Notes under the pieces: model-generated
The model's input: the letters and a program-made list of their open reading frames with translations, nothing else
The model's database searches: none
Told to the model about the DNA's origin: nothing
Assembly (NCBI RefSeq): GCF_001643375.1
Contig: NZ_LSHB01000054.1
Span: forward strand, 37,958-101,957
Source: Chryseobacterium sp. FP211-J200
GTDB taxonomy: Bacteria; Bacteroidota; Bacteroidia; Flavobacteriales; Weeksellaceae
Direction: 5' to 3'
Length of the DNA: 64,000 bases
Made by a program: the position numbers and the translations under genes
Shown: positions 17,192 to 26,296 of the stretch, in pieces
How positions within the stretch are numbered: the stretch's first letter is position 1
Layout: each line of letters begins with the position of its first letter

Positions 17192-20188
17192 TTAAAAGTT
17201 GATCTGTGTTCCCAATACAAAAGTTCTCAGAGGGGGCAGAAATCCCGGAAGGGGCGTAAATTCAGGATCAAGACCGAAGTATTTCGTAACGGTAACAAGG
17301 TTTTGACCTTGAAGGTAGATCCTGACATTGTCAACCATAGATGACTGTAGAGGTATGTTAAATCCTAACTGGACATTCTTCAATCGGATAAAAGAAGCAT
17401 CCGAAACACTTGCGGTACTCGATTGGAATAAACTCAGCAGAGGGTTCGCTGCAGTTTGATAAGGCATATACGTACCAGTCGGATTATCCGCAGACCATAC
17501 ATTCAATGCCTCCACTGGCAGATTATTCATGGATCCCGGTGCAGGCATGAGATAATTATAGTTCCTGTTCTTCTGCTTGACAAATTGAAATAGAAAAGAA
17601 AAATCCCAGTTTTTATATTGGAAGGTATTATTCCAACCACCAAAATACCGAACCCCGATATTTTCGACCACCCTATTATCATCGGGAGAAGCAATTTTCC
17701 CATCACCGTTGAAATCGGTAAAGATGTATTTGCCCGTTGCAGGATCGATCCCCTGCAGTTGGTATAACTTAACAATAGATGTTGATTCTCCGACAACATA
17801 GGCATTGGAATAGGTAGAACCTTCCAGTCCGGGAAATGATAACAATTTATTTTTAGGGATGCTCAAATTGAAGCTCGAATCCCAGCGAAATGTTTTTGTC
17901 CGAACGGGAAATCCTCCAAGTTCTATTTCCCAGCCCCTGTTCTCAACTGTGGCAGGCAAATTTGCCAAGACCGAGCTAAACCCTGTGATAGCAGGCAATT
18001 GATAGCCTATCAGCTGATTGGAAGACCTGTTCCTGTAAAAAGCAGTGGACAGGTTGAGCCTGTTATCAAAAAATGCCATCTCCAAAGCCGATTCGAGCTT
18101 AACTGTCTTTTCCCAGCTAAAATCAGGGTTGTTAAGCTTGGAAGGTACCAGACCTGTAATGCCGTTGTATTGCAATGTCGAAGCGGTATAAGTATCAAGA
18201 TACTGGTAGTCGCCAATATTGTCACTTCCGGAAGTTCCCCAGCTTGCCCGTAATTTACCAAAGCTTAACCACGATAGATCTTTAAGCCAGCTTTCCTCGG
18301 AAAAAAGCCAGGCCACTCCTACTGCACCAAAGTTGGCAAACTTGTTATTAGGGCCAAACCTGCTGCTGCCGTCCCTTCTACCCGTCACATTCAGAATATA
18401 GCGGTCATTGAAACGGTAGTTGACCCTGCCGAAAAATGCCCCATAGCGGTACGCCGTATCGATCTGATCATAAACGGTCTTGGTCTGCGCCGCCCCAATA
18501 TTGGTGATCAATATATTACTTTCAAATCCTACTCCCCTCATCCCATTCTGACGACCGAGATCTTGCTGATAGGTGGCACCCAATAATGCCTCTACTGCAT
18601 GTCTGTCACTTTTAAACTTCCATGACATCTGGGGCTCCAAGGTAAACGAAAGCTTGTCCAAATGATTTTTAGAGGCCTGCGAAAATGCAGGGGTCATTCC
18701 GAATGATGGATTATTGACCGTATGCGGTATAAGTGAAGACTCATCCATGACCTGATAGTTAAAACCACTGTTAAGTCTAAGATCAATGCCTTTGAACAAC
18801 TCATAGCTGAGGTTCATACTGGAAATGATTTGAAAGTTATCATTGTTGTAGGTACTTCCAAAGGCCGCAACCGGATTGGTAAAAGTATTTTTCTCCCAGT
18901 TCAGGCTTCCATCCGAATTATACAGTGCAGGCGCATTTGGTGCTATCACCAATGCCTGACGGGTCAGATCCAAATTAGGAATATTGTTCTTTTGAAAACC
19001 CAGCATATTGGAGAAGTTCAGGGAAAATCGGTTGTCCTTCGAGCGATGAGAGATGTTCGCAGTGATATTATTTTTCTTGTAGCCAAAGTCATTACCAAAA
19101 ACGGTGGTCTGCTCATTGTGGCCATAACTGATCAAAAAATGCGTTGTAGCACTTCCGCCTTTGATAGACAAGGAAACATCCGAAAAGTTGGCCGTATTAC
19201 CAAGCAAACGGTCGCTCCAATTGGTATAGCGGTTGATGTCCCAGGTTCCATTGATGTCGTAGGCCGTTGCGGGATAGGTGCTGACACCGGAATTTGCAAA
19301 GGCCTGTTTTCGCATTGCGACGTACTGTTCCGTATTCATCATTTCAAGTCCGATCATAGACCTGCTGATGCCGTACGAGCTATTGAACGTAATGCCTACG
19401 CCCGTTCCCTTTCCTTTCTTCGTTGTCACCAAGATCACACCGCTTGCACCCCGACTCCCGTAGATAGCGGTCGCATCCGCATCCTTCAAGACCTCTATAC
19501 TTTCGATATTATTAACAGGAATACTGTTCAGGGGATTGATGATACTTCCCGGCAACACCGTTCCTGAAAACTTGCTGGGCAAATCACCACCGATGCTTAC
19601 ACCATCGACAACGTATAGTGGCATATTACCATCCACACCACTGTTGGCAGTGGTCCTGAGACTATTTTTACCTCTGATCTGAATGTTGAATCCTCCACCG
19701 GGCATTCCACTATTCTGGGTGACACTGACCCCTGAAATCCGTCCCTGAATTGCGGACAGGACGTTGTTGACGGGCTGGTTTTCTATGTCTTTTGCTGAAA
19801 CTTTGGCGATACTACCGGTTCTTTCTTTGTCTCTGACCTTGTAGTAGCCTGCATTGAGAATAACTTCTTCGATTCCCTTTACATTTTCCTTTAAACTGAT
19901 ATTGATGACTTTCTGATTATTGGCTTTGATTCGCTCTTCTGAATAATCAGGGTGTCTGAACAATAGGATGGGATTTTCTGCTGAAACCTGTAATGTGTAG
20001 GTTCCGTTTTCGCTGGTGGTGGTTACCTCATCACTTCCCTCTTGGGAGATGGTTACTCCTGAAAGGGGTTTGTTGGACGTGGTAACGGTACCGGAAATGG
20101 TGCGGGTTTGGGCTTTTATGTTGCTGCTGACAGCGGTCAGCATAAGGCCAAAGAAAATACCTCCTATCTTGTAATAGGAATTTTTCAT
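17192..20188 (-). CDS. SusC/RagA-family TonB-linked outer-membrane transporter
   Basis: This protein has 998 residues. A signal peptide precedes a carboxypeptidase-regulatory-like domain (TISGTVTTSNKPLSGVTIS near residue 30). The plug domain includes IEVLKDADATAIYGSRGASG near residue 230, followed by a 22-strand-type barrel region. It ends in Phe (GTQINF), as many outer-membrane barrels do. It is the first gene of the SusC-SusD-S9 operon. A hairpin lies in its upstream region (20234-20286). Confidence 0.94.
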   Translation of the reverse strand: MKNSYYKIGGIFFGLMLTAVSSNIKAQTRTISGTVTTSNKPLSGVTISQEGSDEVTTTSENGTYTLQVSAENPILLFRHPDYSEERIKANNQKVINISLKENVKGIEEVILNAGYYKVRDKERTGSIAKVSAKDIENQPVNNVLSAIQGRISGVSVTQNSGMPGGGFNIQIRGKNSLRTTANSGVDGNMPLYVVDGVSIGGDLPSKFSGTVLPGSIINPLNSIPVNNIESIEVLKDADATAIYGSRGASGVILVTTKKGKGTGVGITFNSSYGISRSMIGLEMMNTEQYVAMRKQAFANSGVSTYPATAYDINGTWDINRYTNWSDRLLGNTANFSDVSLSIKGGSATTHFLISYGHNEQTTVFGNDFGYKKNNITANISHRSKDNRFSLNFSNMLGFQKNNIPNLDLTRQALVIAPNAPALYNSDGSLNWEKNTFTNPVAAFGSTYNNDNFQIISSMNLSYELFKGIDLRLNSGFNYQVMDESSLIPHTVNNPSFGMTPAFSQASKNHLDKLSFTLEPQMSWKFKSDRHAVEALLGATYQQDLGRQNGMRGVGFESNILITNIGAAQTKTVYDQIDTAYRYGAFFGRVNYRFNDRYILNVTGRRDGSSRFGPNNKFANFGAVGVAWLFSEESWLKDLSWLSFGKLRASWGTSGSDNIGDYQYLDTYTASTLQYNGITGLVPSKLNNPDFSWEKTVKLESALEMAFFDNRLNLSTAFYRNRSSNQLIGYQLPAITGFSSVLANLPATVENRGWEIELGGFPVRTKTFRWDSSFNLSIPKNKLLSFPGLEGSTYSNAYVVGESTSIVKLYQLQGIDPATGKYIFTDFNGDGKIASPDDNRVVENIGVRYFGGWNNTFQYKNWDFSFLFQFVKQKNRNYNYLMPAPGSMNNLPVEALNVWSADNPTGTYMPYQTAANPLLSLFQSSTASVSDASFIRLKNVQLGFNIPLQSSMVDNVRIYLQGQNLVTVTKYFGLDPEFTPLPGFLPPLRTFVLGTQINF

Positions 20189-20233
20189 AGATTTGTAAAA
20201 GGTTTTTTAATTGTTCAGTAATTACTAAGCTTC

Positions 20234-20286
20234 GCTCTTTCCCAAGGTCGTCAAACTGTATGGGAAGGGGCTTTTTTGTTTTTGAT
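20234..20286 (+). terminator. Hairpin with T-tract upstream of susC, reading rightward
   Basis: GCTCTTTCCC (20234-20243) can pair with GGGAAGGGGC (20262-20271) with two G-U pairs, then TTTTTTGTTTTT follows. It has terminator form on the plus strand, although the only gene to its left runs leftward. It may end an antisense RNA or fold in the susC leader. Confidence 0.4.
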
Positions 20287-20722
20287 CTTTTGTAATTTTA
20301 GTAGTGGCTTCATTGATGGATAAAAACTTTCCTGATGCCCTTTGGTATGAAAAAGGACTGGTGAGGATCTAAAGCAGTGACCGCAAGGCACCGGAAAGAA
20401 TTTGATATGAATGAAATCTGTGTCCCGAGTGAGCTATTTAAAGCCGCAATAGGTTGTACCCTCCTATTGTATTGTGTAGTCTGATACTGTATTTTAGGAA
20501 GCGGGCTTAGATTTTAACGTAGATGTGGGCTAATAGCATTGAAAGAAAACGGCATGGGACTCTACATATCGGCTCCGAGGCACTGGTATACCCATAACAA
20601 CAGATAAGAGAGCCCACGCCTAGGTCGTGAGCTTCTGCTTATACTCTCGTTGTTATTTTGAAAATTACCAGTTTTCGGAAGCGAGATTCTAAGCAATAGC
20701 TTCTAATATTCTTTGAAGTATC
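20287..20722. other. Non-coding stretch between susC and the defence island
   Basis: I see no plausible gene here. The stretch is less AT-rich than the island that follows. It contains a short hairpin (AATAGG...CCTATT near 20450) and the structured element at 20594-20656. It marks the change from the susC block to the AT-rich island and could hold an insertion boundary. Confidence 0.5.
20594..20656. ncRNA. Structured element, possible small RNA or recombination site
   Basis: Nested complementary segments are present. ATAACAAC (20594-20601) pairs with GTTGTTAT (20649-20656). GAGAG (20608-20612) pairs with CTCTC (20644-20648). Inside, AGCCCACG (20611-20618) pairs with CGTGAGCT (20625-20632) at seven of eight positions. 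The last overlaps GAGAG slightly, so alternative folds exist. No known RNA family is recognised. Confidence 0.3.
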
Positions 20723-20757
20723 GCAAAATTACATTATTTTTTAATGTAATATTTTGC
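20723..20757. repeat. Inverted repeat before the island's first gene
   Basis: ATTACATTA and TAATGTAAT (20728-20736 and 20742-20750) form a perfect 9-bp stem around a 5-nt T loop, and outer GCAAA/TTTGC segments extend it. It may be an operator or part of the island's boundary. Confidence 0.5.
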
Positions 20758-20773
20758 TAATATACACTTTTAT

Positions 20774-20787
20774 TTACACATGTGTAA
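20774..20787. promoter_or_regulatory. Perfect 14-bp palindrome, likely operator
   Basis: TTACACATGTGTAA is a perfect palindrome 36 bp before the probable start of the small HTH-like gene. A dimeric regulator, perhaps that gene's own product, is the natural candidate to bind it. Confidence 0.55.
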
Positions 20788-20823
20788 TTGTTATCGCAAT
20801 TTTTTATTAGTCCATTTGTTTTT

Positions 20824-21135
20824 ATGGGCAAACAAATTAAAATAATAGAATTAACAGAGGCTATATCTGATGTTCTTAAAGATTTATATAGGGATAGGGG
20901 GAAAGCACTCCTCCACGAAAACATTGAATACTTTAATGAAGTGGGTAAAAATTTAGGATTAGAAAGATATACTTCAACTGATCATAACATAACTTGCAGT
21001 AAATTATTTGCAATTTGCGATTTTTTTGAAATTTCTTTATCAGAATTTTTCATCAGAGTTGAAGAAAGAAACAAAAAGCTTAAGTTTTCAAAGGAAAACC
21101 AAGGGGATTTGGTCAGAAAAGCATATAAAAATTAA
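20824..21135 (+). CDS. Small HTH-like protein at the head of the defence island
   Basis: Using ATG 20824 the protein has about 103 residues. The frame is open to 20788 but the added residues look like leader sequence. It contains a helical region with SKLFAICDFFEISLSEFFIR, which resembles the last helices of XRE-type DNA-binding domains (an IC-x-x-x-I-S-x-S-E-F-F pattern). It lacks an obvious complete HTH, so the fold is uncertain. It is the first gene before the dGTPase-like gene (83-nt gap) and follows a 14-bp palindrome, so a regulatory role for the downstream genes is likely. Confidence 0.6.
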   Translation: MGKQIKIIELTEAISDVLKDLYRDRGKALLHENIEYFNEVGKNLGLERYTSTDHNITCSKLFAICDFFEISLSEFFIRVEERNKKLKFSKENQGDLVRKAYKN

Positions 21136-21218
21136 ATTCTAAATTAACAATATAATAGTGCAAACAGAGAGTAAAATTCTATCGATTTTCGTAAATTGGC
21201 TCCATAAAATTAATATAA

Positions 21219-22634
21219 ATGAGTTACACCGAAAAATGGGAATTATTATTACAGGATATACGGTTTAGAGAGAAAACACCTACTATTTCAACAGATGGAC
21301 GAAATCCATTTGAGAATGATTACGGTAGACTCATTTCAAGTGCACCAATCAGACGATTACAAGATAAAACACAAGTATTCCCTCTTGAACAAAGTGATTA
21401 TATTAGAACACGTTTAACTCATTCTTTAGAGGTCTCATACATTGCAAGTTCTATTGGTCAAAGTATAGAAAATATCCTTATTGAAAAAAAAGAGATTAAT
21501 TCTGATAAAAAAGGGTATATTAGTTCTCTGCTTCGTGTCTCAGGTTTAATACACGATTTAGGAAATCCTCCTTTTGGACATTTTGGAGAGGAGGCTGTAA
21601 AAAAATTTTTCGAAGATTACTTTCAATCTCGAGAGTTTTTAGATTACGAAAAAGAGAAACAAAAAGAAAATAATTCGATAGATCCAATACTAAGTGAACT
21701 AGAGAAAAGCGATTTTACAAATTTTGATGGAAATGTCCAAACCTTAAGAATTTTGTCAAAATTATACTATTTTGGTGATTCTTTTGGCTACAACTTAACA
21801 TATTCAACATTAGCATCGAGTATTAAATATCCTTCAAATTCTGTAGAAGGTAATAAGGGGAAAAATTATCCTGAAATTTCAAAAAGAAAATTTGGTTATT
21901 TTGTTTCGGAAGTAGAAACTTTCAATATTTTGAACAACCATCTAGAACTTAATAACAGAAGAAGCCCAATTGTTTATCTGATGGAAGCAGCGGACGATAT
22001 TGCCTACAGCGCCGCTGATATCGAGGATGGAGTCAAATTGAATATAATTAATATCTACGATGTTAAAAAAATTTTTGAGAATAATCTTAAGAATAATAAA
22101 GATGAAGTCATTTCTGAACTTTCGAGATTAATTGAATTGTTTGAAAAAGGAGAAATTGACGAATCAATTGTAATCCAGAAATTTAGAATTTTCACTCAAA
22201 GGTTAATGATTTCTAATATTATCGAAACCTTTAAAGAGAAATATGATTTAATTATGACCGGCAACCTTGAGTCAGAAATTATAGATGTATCAGATGCAGC
22301 AGATATTAGAGCTGCATATAAAAAATTACAATATAAAGTATTTGATGATAAAAATATTGTGAAGAAGGAAATAGCTGGATGGGAAGCTATCTATGGATTA
22401 CTAAAAATTATGGTAAAGGCCTCCAGAAGTTCACGTTTTAAAGCAGAGGGGAATACCTATGAAGCAAGAATATATAAACTAATTTCTTCCAGTCATAGAT
22501 TTGTGTATGAAAAGGTAGAGAATTATAAAAATGAAGAATACAAAAAATTGCAAATGATCATCGATTTCGTAACTGGAATGACTGACACCTACGCTATAAA
22601 CTTATATCAAGAATTAAAAGGTATCAAATTATAA
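21219..22634 (+). CDS. dgt: dGTPase-type HD-domain nucleotide triphosphohydrolase
   Basis: The 471-residue protein has the HD-domain layout of deoxyguanosine triphosphate triphosphohydrolases. His68 is in RTRLTHSLEVS, His112-Asp113 in LIHDLGNPPFGHFGEEA, and a further Asp in YLMEAADDIAYSAADIEDG. These enzymes cleave dNTPs to nucleoside and triphosphate, and some bacterial homologues block phage by emptying the dNTP pool. Base composition is strongly AT-rich compared with the SusC/D block. The next gene begins on the base after this stop, so the two gene products are probably made together and may act together. Confidence 0.9.
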   Translation: MSYTEKWELLLQDIRFREKTPTISTDGRNPFENDYGRLISSAPIRRLQDKTQVFPLEQSDYIRTRLTHSLEVSYIASSIGQSIENILIEKKEINSDKKGYISSLLRVSGLIHDLGNPPFGHFGEEAVKKFFEDYFQSREFLDYEKEKQKENNSIDPILSELEKSDFTNFDGNVQTLRILSKLYYFGDSFGYNLTYSTLASSIKYPSNSVEGNKGKNYPEISKRKFGYFVSEVETFNILNNHLELNNRRSPIVYLMEAADDIAYSAADIEDGVKLNIINIYDVKKIFENNLKNNKDEVISELSRLIELFEKGEIDESIVIQKFRIFTQRLMISNIIETFKEKYDLIMTGNLESEIIDVSDAADIRAAYKKLQYKVFDDKNIVKKEIAGWEAIYGLLKIMVKASRSSRFKAEGNTYEARIYKLISSSHRFVYEKVENYKNEEYKKLQMIIDFVTGMTDTYAINLYQELKGIKL

Positions 22635-23399
22635 GTGAACAAGATAAAAGACATAAAAAAAGGCTTTTACCTTCATTTTATAGAACATATGAAGGCGGAA
22701 TCTTTTATGGATTTTTTTTTCGAGTTATTTATCTCAGGTTCTGCATACATAGTTGGAGGTTACTTCAGAGATTACCTATTAAATAAAGATAGTAGAGATA
22801 TTGATATAATTACAGATATATCTAATGACTTATTATTATCTTTAATTAAGAACTCAAATGCAACTTACTCAATAAACAGATATGGGGGGATGAAAATTTC
22901 CCTACAATCAACAGAAATTGATATCTGGACAATTGATAATAATTGGGCATTTAAAAATAATCTGGTGACATTGAACGATAATGATAAATTAAATAGCATC
23001 GCAAAAGGGTGCTTTTATAACTTTGACTCATTGGTTATAAATTTACATACATTCAATTACAATCTACGTTATTTTAACGAATGTATGTCTAATAAAGAGT
23101 TAAATATTTTACAGGAAAATTCTGTATACAAAAATTTAAATCCTTCAATCGAAGCAAATATTCTGAGAGCAATATATTTAGCTAAAAAGTACGATTTAGA
23201 TTTTTCTTTAAATACTATTAATTATTTATTTTCGAAAATTGGATATATTGATGATAAATATGAGGATCCGCTTGAAAGACTATTAACCATAAGAGATCAA
23301 TATCCAAAGTACACCTCGATTAATGAAAATGATATTCTAAATTTATTATTTAAACTACGAGAAAAACAAAATTCTAATCAACTTAGAATAGATTTCTAA
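22635..23399 (+). CDS. CCA-adding-like nucleotidyltransferase, partner of the dGTPase
   Basis: The start is GTG directly after the dGTPase stop. The 254-residue protein has the class II nucleotidyltransferase head: VGGYFRDYLLN (Gly41-Gly42), then SRDIDIIT with Asp55 and Asp57, and a third Asp96 in STEIDIWTI. A segment near residue 175, EANILRAIYLAKKYDLDF, resembles the RNA-binding helix of poly(A) polymerase/CCA enzymes, but the full C-terminal body is missing. It is much shorter than CCA-adding enzymes (about 400 or more). A housekeeping role is unlikely; modification of a tRNA, nucleotide or protein in defence is a reasonable guess. Confidence 0.75.
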   Translation: MNKIKDIKKGFYLHFIEHMKAESFMDFFFELFISGSAYIVGGYFRDYLLNKDSRDIDIITDISNDLLLSLIKNSNATYSINRYGGMKISLQSTEIDIWTIDNNWAFKNNLVTLNDNDKLNSIAKGCFYNFDSLVINLHTFNYNLRYFNECMSNKELNILQENSVYKNLNPSIEANILRAIYLAKKYDLDFSLNTINYLFSKIGYIDDKYEDPLERLLTIRDQYPKYTSINENDILNLLFKLREKQNSNQLRIDF

Positions 23400-23452
23400 A
23401 TTTATTTTCAAAATTTTACTGAAATCCGTAAAAAATCATAAATCACATTTTG

Positions 23453-23460
23453 TATATTTG
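23453..23460 (+). promoter_or_regulatory. -7 box upstream of tcmP
   Basis: TATATTTG matches TAnnTTTG, 36 bp before the ATG of the TcmP gene. The 97-nt gap between the nucleotidyltransferase and tcmP suggests a new transcript starts here. Confidence 0.45.
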
Positions 23461-23496
23461 GAAAGTGCTTGAATTTAAAAATCAAGTAATTTAACC

Positions 23497-24627
23497 ATGA
23501 ATAAACTAAATGTTAAATCAAATTTGCTTGATCATTCAGAAGCGAAGGTCAGGCTATTAGGAGAATATTTGAAACGATATCTAAATATTATCAGTAATGA
23601 TGGCTTTACTGAAAAAATTTATATTTATGATCTTTTCTGCGGACAGGGTCAATATGAAAACGGTGGACATGGAAGTCCTTTGGTTGCACTAAAAAATGTG
23701 AAGGATACCTATTTTAGTGTTATCAATCAAAGAAGTAATAAACTTCCTAAAATTGATTGTATATTTAATGACATTGATGAAAATAAAACTGCTATCCTAA
23801 AAAGCATTATTGAAGAAAAAAAACTTCATCACCACAATATTGGTAATTTGATTATTACAAATAATGATTATAAAGAAGAAGTAAAAGCCTTACAGGATAG
23901 ATTTAGAAACTATAAAAAAGAAAAAGCGTTCGTTTTCATAGACCCATATGGATATAAGGAGCTAAAAGCGAGTGATATCAAAGAATTAATTGGAACACAT
24001 AAAAAAAGTGAAATTCTATTATGGCTTCCAATACAGTTTATGTATAGATTTTCAGATAAAGAAACTCCAGACGTACTGAAGAATCTTATTTCTGATTTGC
24101 AAATCACAGAAGATGTGAAATCCTCAAGTAATGTTTGGGATTTTATTTTCTCATTGAAGCAAGGTTTTCAAAAATATTTCGGCAGCGACTATTTTGTTGA
24201 TAATTTCACACTGAAGAAAGAAGAAAACACGGTATTTTGTCTATATTTTTTTACCTCTCACATCAAGGGATTTGAAAAAATGCTGGAATCTAAATGGGAA
24301 ATTGACTCAGAAGAAGGCAGAGGTTGGGAGTATTCAGGAAATGCTCCATCATTATTTTTCGATCACAAAACGAACAGATTAGAAGAGCTTTTGAAAATAT
24401 TTCTAAATTCAGAAAGAAAATATAATTTTGATCTATATGAATTCACACTTAAAGAAGGTTTTCTTACAAAACATACTAATGAAATACTAGCTGATTGGCA
24501 AGATCGAGGATTACTTGACGTTCTTTTAAATACAACTGATTCACATGCCCGAAGAAAATCATTTTATGTCAAATACTATAAGGCTAAGGACGTTGAGAGA
24601 AAAAAAGTTTACTATATATTAAAATAA
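23497..24627 (+). CDS. tcmP: Three-Cys-motif partner protein TcmP
   Basis: The 376-residue protein matches the TcmP family: an N-terminal part with [18 protein letters not shown] near residue 45, a methyltransferase-like Rossmann core, and [12 protein letters not shown] near residue 145. The family is named for always being next to a gene with a three-cysteine motif, and that gene follows after 4 nt. The biochemical activity is not established as far as I know. Pairing with a dGTPase/nucleotidyltransferase upstream in an AT-rich island points to a defence or DNA-modification role; this is inferred. Confidence 0.85.
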   Translation: MNKLNVKSNLLDHSEAKVRLLGEYLKRYLNIISNDGFTEKIYIYDLFCGQGQYENGGHGSPLVALKNVKDTYFSVINQRSNKLPKIDCIFNDIDENKTAILKSIIEEKKLHHHNIGNLIITNNDYKEEVKALQDRFRNYKKEKAFVFIDPYGYKELKASDIKELIGTHKKSEILLWLPIQFMYRFSDKETPDVLKNLISDLQITEDVKSSSNVWDFIFSLKQGFQKYFGSDYFVDNFTLKKEENTVFCLYFFTSHIKGFEKMLESKWEIDSEEGRGWEYSGNAPSLFFDHKTNRLEELLKIFLNSERKYNFDLYEFTLKEGFLTKHTNEILADWQDRGLLDVLLNTTDSHARRKSFYVKYYKAKDVERKKVYYILK

Positions 24628-24631
24628 TATT

Positions 24632-25357
24632 ATGGCACAATCTAGCATAGAATGGACAGAAATGACCTGGAATCCCACAACTGGGTGCGATAAAATATCG
24701 GCAGGTTGTAAATTCTGTTACGCAGAAGTAATGTCTAAAAGATTACAGGCAATGGGTGTGGAAAAATATAAAGATAATTTTGAAGTCAGAACACACGAAG
24801 ACGCTCTAAAAATCCCATACACTTGGAAAAATTCTAAAGTAGTATTCGTAAATTCAATGAGTGATTTATTTCATCAGGATATCCCACTCGACTTTATTAA
24901 GAAAGTTTTTAAAGTAATGAACAATAATCCTCAACACGTTTTTCAAGTCTTGACAAAACGTGCTGAAAGACTTTTTGAACTTCATAAAGAATTGAAATGG
25001 ACACATAATATTTGGATGGGAGTCTCGGTCGAAAACGAAAAAGTAGATTATAGAATCGACTTTTTAAGAAAAACTGACGCGAGAGTAAAATTTTTATCAC
25101 TAGAACCTCTAATTGGTCCACTGCCAAATTTAAATCTTGAAAAAATAGATTGGGTTATTGTTGGAGGTGAAAGCGGCCACAAACCCAGACCTATGGATGC
25201 CAATTGGGTAATTGACATTCAGGAACAATGTGATAAAAATCAAGTAGCATTCTTTTTTAAACAATGGGGTGGTAAAAATAAAAAGGCAAGTGGAAGAATT
25301 CTAAATGGTAGAACATATGACGAAATGCCTGAGATTGAATTACAACACAGTGTGTGA
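24632..25357 (+). CDS. Three-Cys-motif protein (phage Gp37/Gp68, DUF5131 family)
   Basis: The 241-residue protein has the family's N-terminal signature: [20 protein letters not shown], with Cys19, Cys26 and Cys29. This CX6CX2C cluster resembles an iron-sulfur site related to radical SAM enzymes. Other conserved blocks include [18 protein letters not shown] and a GGESG near residue 178. It is the obligate partner of TcmP and follows it by 4 nt. Homologues occur in phages and mobile islands. The reaction is unknown. Confidence 0.88.
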   Translation: MAQSSIEWTEMTWNPTTGCDKISAGCKFCYAEVMSKRLQAMGVEKYKDNFEVRTHEDALKIPYTWKNSKVVFVNSMSDLFHQDIPLDFIKKVFKVMNNNPQHVFQVLTKRAERLFELHKELKWTHNIWMGVSVENEKVDYRIDFLRKTDARVKFLSLEPLIGPLPNLNLEKIDWVIVGGESGHKPRPMDANWVIDIQEQCDKNQVAFFFKQWGGKNKKASGRILNGRTYDEMPEIELQHSV

Positions 25358-25469
25358 TAAAATAACAGTTGATGAATACTACTGTGAAGTAAAAATTTGA
25401 AATTCTGAAGCCCTGTAAAGTGCTTCTAAGATGGCATTTCTGAGATAAAAATATAAAACTTTTTTGAAA

Positions 25470-25755
25470 ATGAATAAGCTTTTAATAATTGGAATTATCT
25501 GTTTACTCCTTCATACTTCAATATTGGATTTACCGAAGAAAATTTTATAGAAGAAATAGTTCTGGAATTGAAGGATTTTCAAGTTTCGAAAAATCTGTTT
25601 TCACAAGATTCTTTGAGCAGATTTTGAAATGGATTTCATTCATTTTTATTGTTATTGGACTTTTATATCTCTGGCGATATTATCGACAGTCAGAGAGTAA
25701 TTCTCATGAACTAACCAAAAATGAAATAAAAAAGATAAAAGTTAATCTTCAATAA
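25470..25755 (+). pseudogene. Small membrane protein, reading frame probably shifted
   Basis: ATG 25470 gives MNKLLIIGIICLLL and soon stops. The next frame, open from a TTG at 25489, reads on through YSFILQYWIYRRKFYRR and a membrane helix (KWISFIFIVIGLLYLW) to 25755. The two parts join naturally into one small membrane protein if one frameshift near 25500 is assumed. Alternatively the shorter TTG-started 88-residue frame is used. Its role is unknown; it lies between the TcmP pair and an acidic small protein. Confidence 0.4.
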
Positions 25756-25793
25756 ATTTCATATACAAACAATAACCAAAAATCAAATTTAAA

Positions 25794-26141
25794 ATGAGAC
25801 CCAAAGACAAAGAAAAAATTTTAATTGATCTTAAAAATTTAATAGAAAAAAAACTTTTAGCAGACAAAAAAATTGGTAAAGGAAGACCCGTAAATTCCGT
25901 AGAATCAGTGGATATTGCTGATTTTAAAATAAATGATGATGAGGAAGACCGTGATAAAATAATTGTCACAGATGTTCACGCTTTTGTTAGGATTCATTTA
26001 GAATTTGTTGAAAATTCTTTCAGCTCTCAAAATGTACAGATGAGAAATAACAAGGAAATTGAATTCAAATATAATAAAGAAATGGATTACTATGATCTTG
26101 TAGAAAATGATGTAATATTTTATAATAATGCATCATTTTAA
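25794..26141 (+). CDS. Small acidic protein of unknown function
   Basis: The product has 115 residues and is highly charged. A basic N-terminus with KIGKGRPVNSVESVD is followed by an acidic stretch (NDDEEDRDK) and a mixed C-terminus. I recognise no family. It follows the small membrane frame by 38 nt, so the two may be a pair. Base composition is as AT-rich as its neighbours. Small acidic proteins in defence islands can be antitoxins or inhibitors, but nothing here shows that. Confidence 0.55.
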   Translation: MRPKDKEKILIDLKNLIEKKLLADKKIGKGRPVNSVESVDIADFKINDDEEDRDKIIVTDVHAFVRIHLEFVENSFSSQNVQMRNNKEIEFKYNKEMDYYDLVENDVIFYNNASF

Positions 26142-26296
26142 ATATCTTCAATAATTGATTATTAAAAAAAAGTGAACAAACAAATAAATATGATAGATGT
26201 TTGTGTACGTAATAATTTTTATACAGAATAATGCATTGGTAGCATTAACATCTTCAACTAGATAATTATTAGGCAGAAAAAGTAATACTTAGATCT

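Noticed and set aside
18830..19567. 245-codon open frame antisense to susC
   Set aside because: It mirrors the coding pattern of susC; no start context or family signal, and the susC reading is certain.
22635..23399. The nucleotidyltransferase as the housekeeping CCA-adding enzyme
   Set aside because: It is far shorter than that enzyme, lacks most of the C-terminal body and is coupled to a dGTPase in an AT-rich island.
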